DNA from: Tessaracoccus rhinocerotis
GTDB lineage: Bacteria > Actinomycetota > Actinomycetes > Propionibacteriales > Propionibacteriaceae
Direction: 5' to 3'
NCBI RefSeq assembly: GCF_007197885.1
Contig: NZ_VKKG01000001.1
Coordinates: 1,024,656 to 1,088,655, forward strand
Length of the DNA: 64,000 bases
In this document: positions 8,962 to 18,048 of the stretch, one piece after another
Layout: the number at the start of each line of letters is the position of its first letter
Position numbering within the stretch: position 1 is the stretch's first letter
Made by a program: the position numbers and the translations under genes
The notes under the pieces: generated by a model
The model's database searches: none
Told to the model about the DNA's origin: nothing
What the model saw: the letters and a program-made list of their open reading frames with translations, nothing else

Positions 8962-10281
8962 ATGGGAACCAAGGGGCTGAACCGGAGGATTCTGGCGTTG
9001 GCCGTACCCGCGTTCGCGGCCCTGGTGGCCCAGCCGCTGTTCCTGCTCGCCGACACCGCCATCGTCGGACGGCTCGGCACCCTTCCGTTGGCGGGACTGG
9101 GTGCGGGCGCCACCATCACCTCGACCGTCGTCGGTCTCGCGATCTTCCTGGCCTACGGCTCGACGGCGGTGGTCTCGCGGCAGCTCGGGGGCGGCAACCG
9201 ACGCCGCGCGCTCGAGTTGGGCGTGCAGGCCATGTGGCTTGCGCTCGCGCTGGCTGTCGCCGTCGGGTGGCTGGTGTGGTTGGCCGCTCCCCAACTCGTG
9301 GGCTGGCTGGGCGCCACCGGCGAGGTGCACGGCCACGCCGTCGCGTACGCGCGGTGGTCGCTGCCCGGATTGCCGGGGATGCTGCTGATGCTGGCCGCCA
9401 CCGGGACGCTGCGCGGTCTCGCGGACGCCAGGACCCCGCTCGTGCTCGCGGTGTCCGCCGCCGGGATCAACGTCGTCCTCGACCTCGTGTTCGTGTTCGG
9501 GCTGCACATGGGCGTGGCGGGATCGGGCTTCGCCACCGCCGTCGCCGAGACCCTGATGGGCACGACCGCGGCGCTCGTCGTCGCCCGGGGCGCGCGCCGG
9601 GAGGGTGCCTCGCTGCGGCCGAGCCTCGCCGGGATGAGATCCAGCCTGAAGGTCGGGGCGCCGCTGCTGATGCGAACACTGACGCTGCGGCTCGCGTTGG
9701 TGCTGACCACGTGGGTGGCCGCCAACAAGGGGGCGGTCGCCCTCGCGGGCCACCAGGTCACCTACAACGTGTGGGGCTTCCTCTCCTACGCCCTCGACGC
9801 GCTCGGGATCGCCGGACAGACGCTGATCGGGATGGCGCTCGGCGCCGGCGACGTCGACGAGGCCCGCGCCGTCACCCGTCGGATGCTGTGGTGGTCGCTG
9901 GGCGCCGGGGTGGCGCTGGGTCTGCTGACGATCCTCGCCCGGCAGCCGATCGCCGCGCTGTTCAGCCCCGAGGTCGAGGTTCGCAACGCCGTCGCCGCGT
10001 CTCTGGTGGTGGTCGGCGCCACCCTCACGCTCACCGCGTACGTGTGCCTGATGGACGGCGTCCTGATCGGCGCCGGCGACGGGCCGTTCCTGGCCCGGGC
10101 AGGGGTGTTCACGCTCGTGGTCTACGCACCGCTGGCTGTGCTGGTCGCGTTCGTCGGCCCCGACGGCGGCGCCGGCCTGGCGTGGCTGTGGGTCGCCTAC
10201 GGCGTCGCGTTCATGGGCGCCCGGGCGCTGACGCTGTGGCTGCGGCAGCGCGGGGGCGCGTGGCTGGTCACCGGGGCCTGA
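8962..10281 (+). CDS. MATE family efflux transporter (DinF-like)
   Basis: Integral membrane antiporter of about 440 residues with twelve evident hydrophobic segments in two similar halves, as in the MATE/DinF family that exports drugs or metabolites using a cation gradient. The N-terminus has the family pattern ILALAVPAFAALVAQPLFLLADTAIVG; a second-half signature is GHQVTYNVWGF. GTG at 8959 and ATG at 8962 are adjacent possible starts; GGAG at 8954-8957 suits the ATG better. The substrate cannot be inferred. Confidence 0.93.
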   Translation: MGTKGLNRRILALAVPAFAALVAQPLFLLADTAIVGRLGTLPLAGLGAGATITSTVVGLAIFLAYGSTAVVSRQLGGGNRRRALELGVQAMWLALALAVAVGWLVWLAAPQLVGWLGATGEVHGHAVAYARWSLPGLPGMLLMLAATGTLRGLADARTPLVLAVSAAGINVVLDLVFVFGLHMGVAGSGFATAVAETLMGTTAALVVARGARREGASLRPSLAGMRSSLKVGAPLLMRTLTLRLALVLTTWVAANKGAVALAGHQVTYNVWGFLSYALDALGIAGQTLIGMALGAGDVDEARAVTRRMLWWSLGAGVALGLLTILARQPIAALFSPEVEVRNAVAASLVVVGATLTLTAYVCLMDGVLIGAGDGPFLARAGVFTLVVYAPLAVLVAFVGPDGGAGLAWLWVAYGVAFMGARALTLWLRQRGGAWLVTGA

Positions 10282-10311
10282 GAACCCGACCCCGGGTGGC
10301 GCCGGAGCGCC

Positions 10312-11070
10312 CTACCTGACCGGGGAGATCACAAGCTCGTTGACACAGACATGGCGGGGTTGGTCGATGACCATTCCCACGGCCGCAGCGACGTCCTTCG
10401 GGGTCAACATGGTCTTGCGCGCCTCGGCACCGGGAACGTTCGGACGCATCTCCAGGAACTCGGAGTCGATGTCACCGGGCACAACCGCCGTCGCCCGGAT
10501 CCCTGAGCGGCCCTCCGTGGAGTTGATGTGCTCTGGGAGGGTGCTCATCCCCTTCTTGCTGGCGCTGTAGACGACGCCGGCATCCGGCGCGTGCTGCCAG
10601 GCGGAGAGCGACGATACGTAGATCAGCGTGCCCTTCCCGATTCCGCGCATCCCGGGGAGGACGAGGGAGGTGGCTGTTGTGGGGGCAATCAGGTTGGTGG
10701 CGTACACCTGCTGGGATTCGACCGGGTCCATGTCGGCCCAGTACCTGCGCGGGGTGTTCAGGCCAGCTGCAAAGACAAGGACTTCAACCTCGCCGATGTC
10801 TGCCACGATCGCCGCATGCACGGCCTCCATCGCGGTTGCATCAGTCACGTCCAACGGGTGTGGGACCAACCTCCCGCTCCCCGGCGCTGCGCCGGCCGCT
10901 TGGACCTCACGCAGGGTCTGCTCAAGTCGATCGGCTCGCCGCCCGGAAAGAGCTACCGCGTAGCCCCGCCTGTGGAGCTCGTGGACGAGCGCGGCGCCAA
11001 CCCCGCTCCCGGCGCCGATCACCCACGCCGCCGGTGGCCTCGAATCGGTGACCTCGTGTGCAGCACTCAT
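10312..11070 (-). CDS. SDR family oxidoreductase
   Basis: Classical short-chain dehydrogenase of 252 residues: cofactor loop WVIGAGSGVGAALV, FAAGLN in place of the usual NAG, and catalytic SSLSAWQHAPDAGVVYSASKKG with the Y-x-x-x-K. Basic residues GRRADR after the second strand suggest NADP(H). The frame stays open far upstream, but ATG at 11070 has GAGGAA six bases away and gives the normal SDR start; a second ATG is at 11094. It is divergent from another SDR at 11141, and a GntR regulator lies beyond, so the three probably form one catabolic unit. Substrate unknown. Confidence 0.9.
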   Translation of the reverse strand: MSAAHEVTDSRPPAAWVIGAGSGVGAALVHELHRRGYAVALSGRRADRLEQTLREVQAAGAAPGSGRLVPHPLDVTDATAMEAVHAAIVADIGEVEVLVFAAGLNTPRRYWADMDPVESQQVYATNLIAPTTATSLVLPGMRGIGKGTLIYVSSLSAWQHAPDAGVVYSASKKGMSTLPEHINSTEGRSGIRATAVVPGDIDSEFLEMRPNVPGAEARKTMLTPKDVAAAVGMVIDQPRHVCVNELVISPVR

Positions 11071-11140
11071 CTGGTTCCTCACTTCGCCCGACATGTTAGT
11101 ATCATTAATCAGCTTAGTATGCTTCGGCGCGGAGGCGATC
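11071..11140. promoter_or_regulatory. AT-rich divergent promoter region between two SDR genes
   Basis: An AT-rich island in GC-rich DNA. TTAGTAT occurs twice in the same orientation (about 11095 and 11114) around a central ATTAAT palindrome. The second copy is suitably placed as a -10 element for the rightward SDR. The region is the natural target for the GntR protein encoded at 11950-12759, though no textbook FadR-family operator is evident. Confidence 0.45.
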
Positions 11141-11914
11141 ATGGAACTTGGACTGAATGGGCGTGTGGCAGTTGTCACGGGGGCCAGCCGTGGGATCGGC
11201 ACGGCAATCCTCCGCTCCCTGCGTGACGAGGGGGCAACGGTGGTCAACCTCGACATCCGCAGCCCCGGGTCAGGCCGCGTGGGAGATCTCGATCTCACGT
11301 GTGACGTCACCTCCCCCAGCGAAGTCGAGTCTGCAGTCTCCGAGATCGACGACACCTACGGACGCATTGACGTCCTCGTGAACAACGCCGGCATCATGGT
11401 CGAGGCCCCCGCCGAGTCGATCGAGATGGCCGTATGGCGACGCGTCTTCGAGGTCAACGTCGAGGGCGTCCTGAACATGTGTCAAGCCGTGGCCCCGATC
11501 ATGAAACGGCAAGCCTGGGGACGGATCGTGAACGCGGCTTCATTCGCCGCGATCGTGCCTTCCGTCGGGTCCTCCGCATACGCGGCATCGAAAGCTGCGG
11601 TCGTCCAGTTGAGTCGGACACTGGCCAGCGAACTGGGGCCTTGGGGCATCACGGTCAATTCCTACGCACCCGGAATGGTTCCCACCGAGATGAACGGCTT
11701 CGAGGGCCTGGCTCCGGCCATGCGGGACGCGAAACTCGACCAGCTCGCGATCCGCCGGTGGGGCACCCCCGAGGAGGTGGCCCAGGCGGTCACCTTCCTG
11801 GCCAGTGAGTGCGCTGGGTACATCACCGGCTCCCTTCTGGACGTCAGCGGCGGCAAGCTGGCAACCCAGTCACCTTCCACCGCTTACGCAGCCCCCTACG
11901 CCGGAGGCGCATAG
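11141..11914 (+). CDS. SDR family oxidoreductase
   Basis: Classical SDR, 257 residues. Cofactor loop VVTGASRGIGTAIL, acidic DI after the second strand (NLDIRS, favouring NAD), DVLVNNAGIM, catalytic Ser in NAASFAAIVPSVGSSAYAASKAA with Y-x-x-x-K, and a C-terminal TGSLLDVSGG. ATG at 11141 is preceded by GGAGG with 5-nt spacing. The downstream GntR gene follows within 35 bp on the same strand, indicating an operon. Resembles 3-oxoacyl-ACP reductase-type and sugar-acid dehydrogenases; the GntR/FCD neighbour favours an organic or sugar-acid substrate. That is inference. Confidence 0.92.
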   Translation: MELGLNGRVAVVTGASRGIGTAILRSLRDEGATVVNLDIRSPGSGRVGDLDLTCDVTSPSEVESAVSEIDDTYGRIDVLVNNAGIMVEAPAESIEMAVWRRVFEVNVEGVLNMCQAVAPIMKRQAWGRIVNAASFAAIVPSVGSSAYAASKAAVVQLSRTLASELGPWGITVNSYAPGMVPTEMNGFEGLAPAMRDAKLDQLAIRRWGTPEEVAQAVTFLASECAGYITGSLLDVSGGKLATQSPSTAYAAPYAGGA

Positions 11915-11949
11915 CGCTGTCGAGCCACGGAGCAGTTAGGTTCAACGCT

Positions 11950-12759
11950 GTGAACACCTCCAAGCACGATGCGTCGGCACGCGAACGGCGCGTGACGCGC
12001 ATGGGCTCTGGTCTCCACGGCCAGATCGTGAACACACTCGGGCAGGAGATCATCGACGGATCCGCAGCGACCGGCTCCTTGATGAACGCAGACGAACTGG
12101 TGGAGCGCTTCGGCGTCTCCCGTTCGGTCGTGCGCGAGGCGCTGAGGACCTTGGGTTCCCTGGGGCTGGTTGAGGCACGCCCCCAGGTCGGGACACGGGT
12201 GCTCCCTCCCGAAGCGTGGGATCTTCTCAGTCCACAGGTCGTCACGTGGCGCGCGAGGGGCCTCCAGTACGAGAGCCAACTGCGCGAACTGCTCGAACTT
12301 CGCCACGGAGTTGAGTCGAGCGCCGCCGAACTTGCCGCGCGGCGCGCTTCCGACGAGAGCGGCACCCAGCTGGTTGAGCTCGCAGCCCACATGCGTGCAG
12401 CCTTTGAGGCCGGCAATGCTGACCAGTTCTACGCACACGACGCCGAGTTCCACCGACTGGTGCTCAAGAGCGCCGGCAACATCGTCATTGCGCAGCTCGC
12501 CGAGACGATCTCGGCTGCATTCAACGCACGCCGGAACAACCGAAGCAGCCCGGGCGCGCACACGGTCAGCGCTGAGGCCGTCGCCCAGCACGAGGAACTC
12601 GCGAACGCGATCCGGGGACGGGACGAGCGGGGCGCCAACCAGGCAGTCCGCGATCTCGTCCTTCATTCCATTCGCGAATTGGAGGACCAGCAGGAGGTCA
12701 CCCGACGCCTCAGTGCGGCACTCCAAGCTGCTCGCGATGCCCGCGCGGAGGCTCGCTGA
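11950..12759 (+). CDS. GntR family regulator, FadR/FCD subfamily
   Basis: DNA-binding regulator with an N-terminal winged helix-turn-helix (LMNADELVERFGVSRSVVREALRTL) and a C-terminal helical FCD ligand domain with the HDAEFHRLV metal-site motif. FCD regulators respond to small organic acids. GTG at 11950 is taken as start, giving 269 residues; ATG at 12001 is the alternative (252 residues). It follows the rightward SDR and probably controls the divergent SDR promoter region. The stop is 3 bp from the end of the convergent GHL10 gene. Confidence 0.9.
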   Translation: MNTSKHDASARERRVTRMGSGLHGQIVNTLGQEIIDGSAATGSLMNADELVERFGVSRSVVREALRTLGSLGLVEARPQVGTRVLPPEAWDLLSPQVVTWRARGLQYESQLRELLELRHGVESSAAELAARRASDESGTQLVELAAHMRAAFEAGNADQFYAHDAEFHRLVLKSAGNIVIAQLAETISAAFNARRNNRSSPGAHTVSAEAVAQHEELANAIRGRDERGANQAVRDLVLHSIRELEDQQEVTRRLSAALQAARDARAEAR

Positions 12760-12762
12760 CCC

Positions 12763-14448
12763 TCAGCCGTCGAGGAATCGCACCATGTTGTTGAACACCC
12801 ACGCGTTGGCGCGGTAGTAGCGCCACGTGCCGTCGGCATTCCGCGCGGAGTGCACCATGCCGTAGGTCAAGACGTAACTGCGGCAGCCCCCGCGGCCGGT
12901 GGCCGGGGTGTCGCACTCGGTGCGCCACGGCCGTCCCGACGACGTGAACTCGCCGGTGCGCGCCAGCGGGTTGGTTCCCCACTGCGCGCGGGTCATCAGG
13001 GGCAGGTAGGTCAGGTTGTTGAACACCCAGTCGAACCTCTTGACGTAGCGGCGGCCGTCGAAGGTGACGGTGGTGGCCTTGATCTCGGTGGTGCAGCGCC
13101 GGGTCTGCGAGTAGGCCTCGCAGTCGGTGCGCCACTCGCGGCCGTTGACCTGGTGGTAGCCGGGGATGACGTAGAGGTCGCGCGCGGCGTCGGGCTTCCA
13201 CGTCATCAGCGGGACGGCTGCCCACTCCCGGAACGGTCCGGCGACCAGGGCGTCGATGAGGGCCCGCCGCTCGGCCCCCTTAACCGAGGTGGAGCCGGAG
13301 GCATAGCCGGGCGCGCTCGGGTTGGCGTAGCTGTAGCCGGACCAGCCGATCCCGAGCGCAGTAGCGGCGTTGGCCTGGCGCAGGGACTCGGCGACGGTGT
13401 TCAGGTACAGCGCCGGCCCCGAGACCATCAGCCGGCCCGTCTCCTCCTGCAGGTCAGCGAGGAACACGTTCCAGGAGCGGAACTGCGCTGCCTGGGTGCT
13501 GTTGGACTCGCGCTTGTAGTTCATCAGCACCACGACGTCGACCAGGCCGTTGCGGGCCCACCCGCGCCAGTCCTGGAAGACGGCGCGGTAGGGGTCGGTC
13601 GCCTCCCAGCTGCGGGTGCTCGATGGGCCGTAGCCGTAGGAGATGCCGTTGACCGAGAGGACGGTGGAGGGCGCGGTCCGGTCGATCGCGCGCTTGATCT
13701 TGGTGACGGTGGCGGTCACCTGCTGGCGTCGGAAGTTGGAGAAGGCGGCGTCGGTGGCCAGGGGCGTCTCCGTCGTGCCGGTGGCGGCGTGGAACCGCTG
13801 CAGCGACGTCGCTGAGTAGCCCCACTGGTTTGCGCCGCCGGTGCTGTGGTCCGGGTAGCGGATGTAGTCCAGGTTGATGCCGTCGACGTTGTAGTTCTCG
13901 ACGATGGAGGCCACCTTTGCCGCGATGTAGTCCTGCGCCGCGGGGTTGCCCAGGTCGAGGTAGGTGGCTGCGCCGTCGACCCGCTCCACCCCGTCGCTGC
14001 GCTTGTTCATCCAGCGGTTGGCTCCGGAGGCCGAGGGGCCGTTGGTATTGAAGACGTGGTTGGGGCTGGCCGGCGCGGCCGTGGCGCTCCACATGGTGCC
14101 GACGTTGACCCAGGCGTGCACCTCGAGACCGGCCGCGTGGCCCTGCCGGATGACCTCGGCCAACGGGTCGTAGCCCGCAGCGAGGCCGCTGTCGGTGGCG
14201 CGCGGGAAGTCGGAGTTGTTGCAGAAGCACTCGTAGCGCCGCACCACCTGCACGATCAGCACGTTCGCGTTGGCGGCCCTGGCGTCGGCCACCACCTGCT
14301 TCACCTGCTGCGCGTTGAAGATGCCCGGGTTCAGGGTGTCCACCCAGAACGAGCGCCACTGCGCCGTGGCGGCGGCCGCGGGTGGGGCGGCTATCACGCC
14401 GGCGACGAGCACCAGCGCGGCAATCAGTGCGGTCAGGATCTTCTTCAT
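12763..14448 (-). CDS. Secreted GHL10-type glycoside hydrolase with four-cysteine WVFNN domain
   Basis: Exported protein of 561 residues. ATG at 14448 has GAGAGGAA upstream; residues 1-28 are a signal peptide ending AAAA. Residues about 30-390 are a glycosyl-hydrolase-like 10 TIM barrel: RSFWVDTLNPGIFN, VLIVQVVRRYECF, GLEVHAWVNVGTMWS, GINLDYIRYP and VLMNYKR are family-type strands with the acidic residues near INLDYIRYP likely catalytic. About 430-561 is the same domain as at the end of 1-915 and start of 6637-7632 (CEAYSQTRRC, WVFNNLTYLP, CDTPATGRGGC, WVFNNMVRF). Probably acts on a wall or extracellular polysaccharide; the substrate is unknown. Confidence 0.88.
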   Translation of the reverse strand: MKKILTALIAALVLVAGVIAAPPAAAATAQWRSFWVDTLNPGIFNAQQVKQVVADARAANANVLIVQVVRRYECFCNNSDFPRATDSGLAAGYDPLAEVIRQGHAAGLEVHAWVNVGTMWSATAAPASPNHVFNTNGPSASGANRWMNKRSDGVERVDGAATYLDLGNPAAQDYIAAKVASIVENYNVDGINLDYIRYPDHSTGGANQWGYSATSLQRFHAATGTTETPLATDAAFSNFRRQQVTATVTKIKRAIDRTAPSTVLSVNGISYGYGPSSTRSWEATDPYRAVFQDWRGWARNGLVDVVVLMNYKRESNSTQAAQFRSWNVFLADLQEETGRLMVSGPALYLNTVAESLRQANAATALGIGWSGYSYANPSAPGYASGSTSVKGAERRALIDALVAGPFREWAAVPLMTWKPDAARDLYVIPGYHQVNGREWRTDCEAYSQTRRCTTEIKATTVTFDGRRYVKRFDWVFNNLTYLPLMTRAQWGTNPLARTGEFTSSGRPWRTECDTPATGRGGCRSYVLTYGMVHSARNADGTWRYYRANAWVFNNMVRFLDG

Positions 14449-14518
14449 CGCAGTTCCTCTCGGTGACCTGCGATCAGGATCCCTCCTGGCACCCGTCACC
14501 GCAAGGGGTCAGCCCGCC

Positions 14519-16369
14519 TCACGCGGCGGCGAGGAGCTCGTCGTCGGCCAACTGTCGGGCGGCGAGCCGCGCGAAGGCCCCACCCGAGGAGCGCAGCTCG
14601 ACGGCGGTGCCGCGCTCGACGACGGCGCCGGCATCCAGCACCGCCACCTGGTCGGCGTTCTCGACGGTGGACAGGCGGTGGGCGATCGTCAGCGTGGTGC
14701 GACCCTCCGCGAGCCGGTCGAGTGCGGCCTGCACCTCGGCCTCGGTGGTGTTGTCCAGGGCGCTGGTTGCCTCGTCGAGGACGAGCACCCGGGGGTTGCG
14801 CAGGATGGTGCGTGCGATGGCGAGGCGCTGCTGCTCACCACCGGAGAACCGGTGGCCGCGGGCCCCGACGAGGGTGTCCAGACCGTCCGGGAGTCCGGCC
14901 ACGAGGGTCGCGATCCGCGCGGAGGACAGGGCGTCCCACAGCTCGTCGTCGTCGGCTTCGGGGGCGGCCAGCAGGAGGTTCTCGCGAACTGTGGCGTGCA
15001 CGAGGTAGGTCTCCTGGCTGACGACTCCGACGATGCCGGCCAGGTCGTCGGGGTGGAGGTGGCGCACGTCGATGCCGTCGATGGTGATGCGCCCGGAGGT
15101 GGCGTCGTGGAGGCGCGGGATCAGCGAGCCGAGCGTCGACTTGCCGGAGCCCGTGGGCCCGACCACGGCGGTGGTGGTCCCGGCGGGGACGGTCAGGTCG
15201 ATGCCGCGCAGCACCGGGGCGCCGTCGCCGTAGGCGAAGCGGACGTCCTCGAAGCGGACCTCGCCGCGCACGGTGGCCGGGTCGATGCGGACCGGGTCCA
15301 CCGGCGGCTGCACCTCGGGGACCAGGTCCAGGTACTCGAAGATGCGGCTGAACAGGGCCATCGCGGTGACCCACTGGACGCCGACGTTGAGCAGGCCCAT
15401 GACAGGGCGGAAGATCGTTGCCTGCAGCGCGGTGAAGGCCACCAGGGTGCCGATGGTCATGCCGCCGGAGACCGCCGGGTAGCCGGCGGCCAGGTAGATG
15501 GCCGCCGGAATGGCGGCGAAGACGATGCCCATCGTCGCCATGCGCCACTGGCCCGCGAGCTGCGAGCGCATCTCGAGGTCGATCAACCGCTCCGAGGAGT
15601 CGGTGAACGCGCCGGCGTTGCGGTCGGTGGTGCCCAGCGTCTTCGCGAGGCGGACGCCGGAGACCGACAGCCCCTCCTCCACCAGCGTGTGCAGGTTCGC
15701 GAGCTCGGCCTGGCGCTTGCTGGTGATGTCGCGGCGCAGCAGCGCCACGCGACGGCTCAGCCAGATGGCCGGCGGGAGCACGAACAGGGAGATCAGGGAG
15801 AGCCTGGGCGAGAGCGCAACCATGGCGACGGCCGTGGCCACCGCCGTCGTCAGGTTGGACGCCACGGAGGTGGCGGTGCTGGTGACCACCGACTGCATGC
15901 CGGAGATGTCGTGGGTGAGCCGGGACTGTACGTCGCCGCCGCGGGTGCGGGTGAAGAACCCCAGGGACTGGCCCTGGAGGTGGGTGAAGAGCTTGGTGCG
16001 CAGGGCGTGCATGACCTGCTGCCCCATGCGCGTGGCGAGCCAGGTCTGGACCACGCCGATGACGGCGGTGACGGCCGCGACGGCGATCATCGCGCCGACG
16101 AGCCACCCGAGCAGCCCGACGTCCCGGTTGGGCAGTGCGTCGTCGATGACGCCCCTGACGAGGAACGGCTGCGCGAGCCCGACCACGGAGGACGCGCTGA
16201 TGAGGAGCACGACCACGAGGATCGTGAGCTTGTGGGGCCCGAAGAGCGCAGCGATACGGCGCACGTCGACGGGGTGTTGTTCGAGTTGGCGCTTGTCGGC
16301 CTGACTGACGCGCGCGGGTCCGCGCCCGCCGCCCTGGCCCTCGCCGGGAGTGTGGTTCGGAGCTGCCAT
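14519..16369 (-). CDS. ABC exporter, fused permease and ATPase
   Basis: Type IV ABC exporter half-transporter of 616 residues, working as a dimer in the membrane. Residues about 45-320 hold six membrane helices; the ATPase follows with Walker A GPTGSGKS, the Q-loop VVSQETYLVHATVRENLL, signature FSGGEQQRLAIART, Walker B VLVLDEATSAL and H-loop TIAHRLST. All catalytic motifs are intact. It is divergent from the MarR gene at 16467 with a palindromic operator between them, the usual layout of a MarR-controlled drug exporter. Confidence 0.95.
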   Translation of the reverse strand: MAAPNHTPGEGQGGGRGPARVSQADKRQLEQHPVDVRRIAALFGPHKLTILVVVLLISASSVVGLAQPFLVRGVIDDALPNRDVGLLGWLVGAMIAVAAVTAVIGVVQTWLATRMGQQVMHALRTKLFTHLQGQSLGFFTRTRGGDVQSRLTHDISGMQSVVTSTATSVASNLTTAVATAVAMVALSPRLSLISLFVLPPAIWLSRRVALLRRDITSKRQAELANLHTLVEEGLSVSGVRLAKTLGTTDRNAGAFTDSSERLIDLEMRSQLAGQWRMATMGIVFAAIPAAIYLAAGYPAVSGGMTIGTLVAFTALQATIFRPVMGLLNVGVQWVTAMALFSRIFEYLDLVPEVQPPVDPVRIDPATVRGEVRFEDVRFAYGDGAPVLRGIDLTVPAGTTTAVVGPTGSGKSTLGSLIPRLHDATSGRITIDGIDVRHLHPDDLAGIVGVVSQETYLVHATVRENLLLAAPEADDDELWDALSSARIATLVAGLPDGLDTLVGARGHRFSGGEQQRLAIARTILRNPRVLVLDEATSALDNTTEAEVQAALDRLAEGRTTLTIAHRLSTVENADQVAVLDAGAVVERGTAVELRSSGGAFARLAARQLADDELLAAA

Positions 16370-16417
16370 GAGGCATCACCTCCTGCAAGATGGCATGGAT
16401 TCGTCCCCATGCATTAC

Positions 16418-16438
16418 TGAGGTTACCTCACAATGAGG
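16418..16438. promoter_or_regulatory. Probable MarR operator
   Basis: TGAGGT-T-ACCTCA is a perfect 6-bp inverted repeat at 16418-16430, followed by another half-site TGAGG at 16434-16438. It lies in the 97-bp space between the divergent ABC exporter and MarR genes, where a self-regulating MarR protein would be expected to bind. Confidence 0.6.
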
Positions 16439-16466
16439 CAGGCGGTCAAGTTGCTAGGCTGTCCCC

Positions 16467-16907
16467 ATGGGCAGTGACCACCGCGACGTTGAGCCGTCGA
16501 GCGACCTCGGCTCGCTGCTGCACGCCGCCTTCCGGGGCCTGCGGCACTCGTGGACCGAGCAACTCGCGCCGTGGGAGGTCACCCCCTTCCAGTGGCGCGC
16601 CCTGCACACCATCATGCGCATGGACGACGGCGTGCGCCTGGGTGTCATCGCCGAGCGCTTGCGCATCGCGCCCCGGTCCGCGACCGAAGTGGTGGACCAG
16701 TTGGAGGCGCGCGGACTGGTGCGGCGCGCGCCTGACCCGAGCGACCGCCGGGCGATCATCGTCGAGCCCACACCTGAGGGGCTGCAGTTGCACGACGCGG
16801 TGATGGCCGAGCGGCGCGAGCGGGCAGACGAGTACTTCGCCGCGCTGTCGCCCAGCGAGCAGGACCAACTCGCCAAGCTCCTCTCCCGCCTGCCCCCGAC
16901 GGGCTGA
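16467..16907 (+). CDS. MarR family transcriptional regulator
   Basis: Winged-helix repressor of 146 residues. The DNA-binding region reads LGVIAERLRIAPRSATEVVDQLEARGLVRRAPDPSDRRAI in two stretches, the standard MarR recognition helix and wing with the D-x-R-A signature. Predicted to bind the palindrome at 16418-16430 and control both itself and the divergent ABC exporter; the inducing ligand is unknown. Confidence 0.93.
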   Translation: MGSDHRDVEPSSDLGSLLHAAFRGLRHSWTEQLAPWEVTPFQWRALHTIMRMDDGVRLGVIAERLRIAPRSATEVVDQLEARGLVRRAPDPSDRRAIIVEPTPEGLQLHDAVMAERRERADEYFAALSPSEQDQLAKLLSRLPPTG

Positions 16908-16913
16908 ATCGAG

Positions 16914-16962
16914 TCAACTGTTCGCCTCTGGGCCCGTCCAAGGTCGACGAATGAACAGTTGA
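16914..16962. promoter_or_regulatory. Widely spaced perfect inverted repeat
   Basis: TCAACTGTTC at 16914-16923 and its exact complement GAACAGTTGA at 16953-16962 frame a 29-bp GC-rich spacer between the marR stop and the Gfo/Idh gene. It could fold as a hairpin ending marR transcription, though there is no T-run, or be a pair of operator half-sites controlling the downstream gene. Confidence 0.4.
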
Positions 16963-17031
16963 GCAGATTCGCCCGGGCCAACCCGTAGGCTTCGCGCAAC
17001 GTCTCCCACCCCTGGATCGGAAGGAACGACG

Positions 17032-18021
17032 ATGGTCCGCGTCGCCCTGATCGGCACGAGCATGATCTCCCACCAGTTCGTCGAGTCCTCGCGACGCGTG
17101 CCAGGCATCCAGCTCGCCGGTGTACTCTCCCGCGACGCCGACCGCGCCGCCGCCGTCGCCCAGCAGATCGGCGCGCCGCAGTCCTGGTCCGACATCGAGG
17201 AGATGCTCGCCTCCCCCGACGTCGACGCCGTCTACGTCGCCAGCCCCAACTCGCTGCACCACGCCCAGTGCCGAGCCGCGCTGCAGGCGGGCAAGCACGT
17301 CCTGGTGGAGAAGCCCGCGGTGACGACGGCCGCGGAGTTCATGGAGCTCATCGCCCTCGCCGAGTCCCAGGGCGTGGTCCTGTTCGAGGGCATGCGCAAT
17401 GCCCACGACCCGGGGATGGCCCTGGTGCGGGAGCTGTTGCCGCAGGTCGGGACCGTCCGGCGCGTCTCCTTCGAGTACGCGCAGCGCTCGTCCCGGTACG
17501 ACCAGGTGCTCGCCGGGGAGCAGGTCAACATCTTCGATCCTGAGATGGCCGGCGGCGCGCTGAACGACCTCGGCGTGTACTGCGTCTCCGCACTCGTTGA
17601 CCTGTTCGGCCCTCCCGAGCACGTCGCCGCGCAGCAGGTCGTGGTGGCCTCCGGAACCGACGGCTCCGGCGTCGCGCTGATGCGGTACCCCGGGTTCGTC
17701 GCGGACGTCTCCTGGTCGAAGATCACCGCCTCCAGCCGTCCCAGCCAGATCGAGGGTGAGCTGGGGACCATCACGATCGACCGGATCGGCGAGCCCCGCC
17801 GCGTCGGCCTGCAGTTGCTGGGCGCCGACCCGCTCGAGTACGAGGTCGACGGCGCCGACGAGACCGGCGCGTTCATCGGCAACATGCACCTCGAGATGGC
17901 ACGGTTCGTCGAGCTGGTCGACGGCGCAGCCAGCGCTGAGGTCGACCAGCTCCGCACCGTCCAGACACTGCGCGTCCTCGAGGCCATCCGCGCAGCGTGC
18001 GGGTCGGCGTCGGGCGGTTGA
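17032..18021 (+). CDS. Gfo/Idh/MocA family oxidoreductase
   Basis: NAD(P)-dependent dehydrogenase of 329 residues. N-terminal Rossmann domain (VRVALIGTSMISHQ in place of the usual GxGxxG), SPNSLHH, and the family catalytic EKP motif (HVLVEKPAVT), followed by a C-terminal alpha/beta domain with GGALNDLGVYCVSALVDLFG, where the D-x-G-x-Y/H motif has Tyr-Cys rather than His. Substrates of the family are sugars or cyclitols; this one is unassigned. ATG at 17032 has GGAAGGAACG upstream. It stands alone, ending at a hairpin and a repeat cluster. Confidence 0.92.
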   Translation: MVRVALIGTSMISHQFVESSRRVPGIQLAGVLSRDADRAAAVAQQIGAPQSWSDIEEMLASPDVDAVYVASPNSLHHAQCRAALQAGKHVLVEKPAVTTAAEFMELIALAESQGVVLFEGMRNAHDPGMALVRELLPQVGTVRRVSFEYAQRSSRYDQVLAGEQVNIFDPEMAGGALNDLGVYCVSALVDLFGPPEHVAAQQVVVASGTDGSGVALMRYPGFVADVSWSKITASSRPSQIEGELGTITIDRIGEPRRVGLQLLGADPLEYEVDGADETGAFIGNMHLEMARFVELVDGAASAEVDQLRTVQTLRVLEAIRAACGSASGG

Positions 18022-18025
18022 GGGA

Positions 18026-18044
18026 GGTCTCGCCAGACGAGACC
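18026..18044. terminator. Short hairpin after the Gfo/Idh gene
   Basis: GGTCTCG-CCAGA-CGAGACC is a perfect 7-bp stem, 4 bp after the stop codon at 18021. There is no T-run, so termination is only plausible. It shares the GGTCTCG/CGAGACC words of the adjacent dispersed repeats and may be a degenerate member. Confidence 0.45.
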
Positions 18045-18048
18045 CGCT

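Noticed and set aside
8002..9753. A 583-codon minus-strand frame spanning the asparaginase and MATE genes
   Set aside because: It overlaps two well-identified genes in another frame and on the opposite strand, and is Arg/Gly/Pro-rich like GC-driven shadows.
14270..16420. A 716-codon plus-strand frame across the ABC exporter
   Set aside because: Low-complexity Gly/Asp/His-rich translation, antisense to a gene with all ABC motifs.
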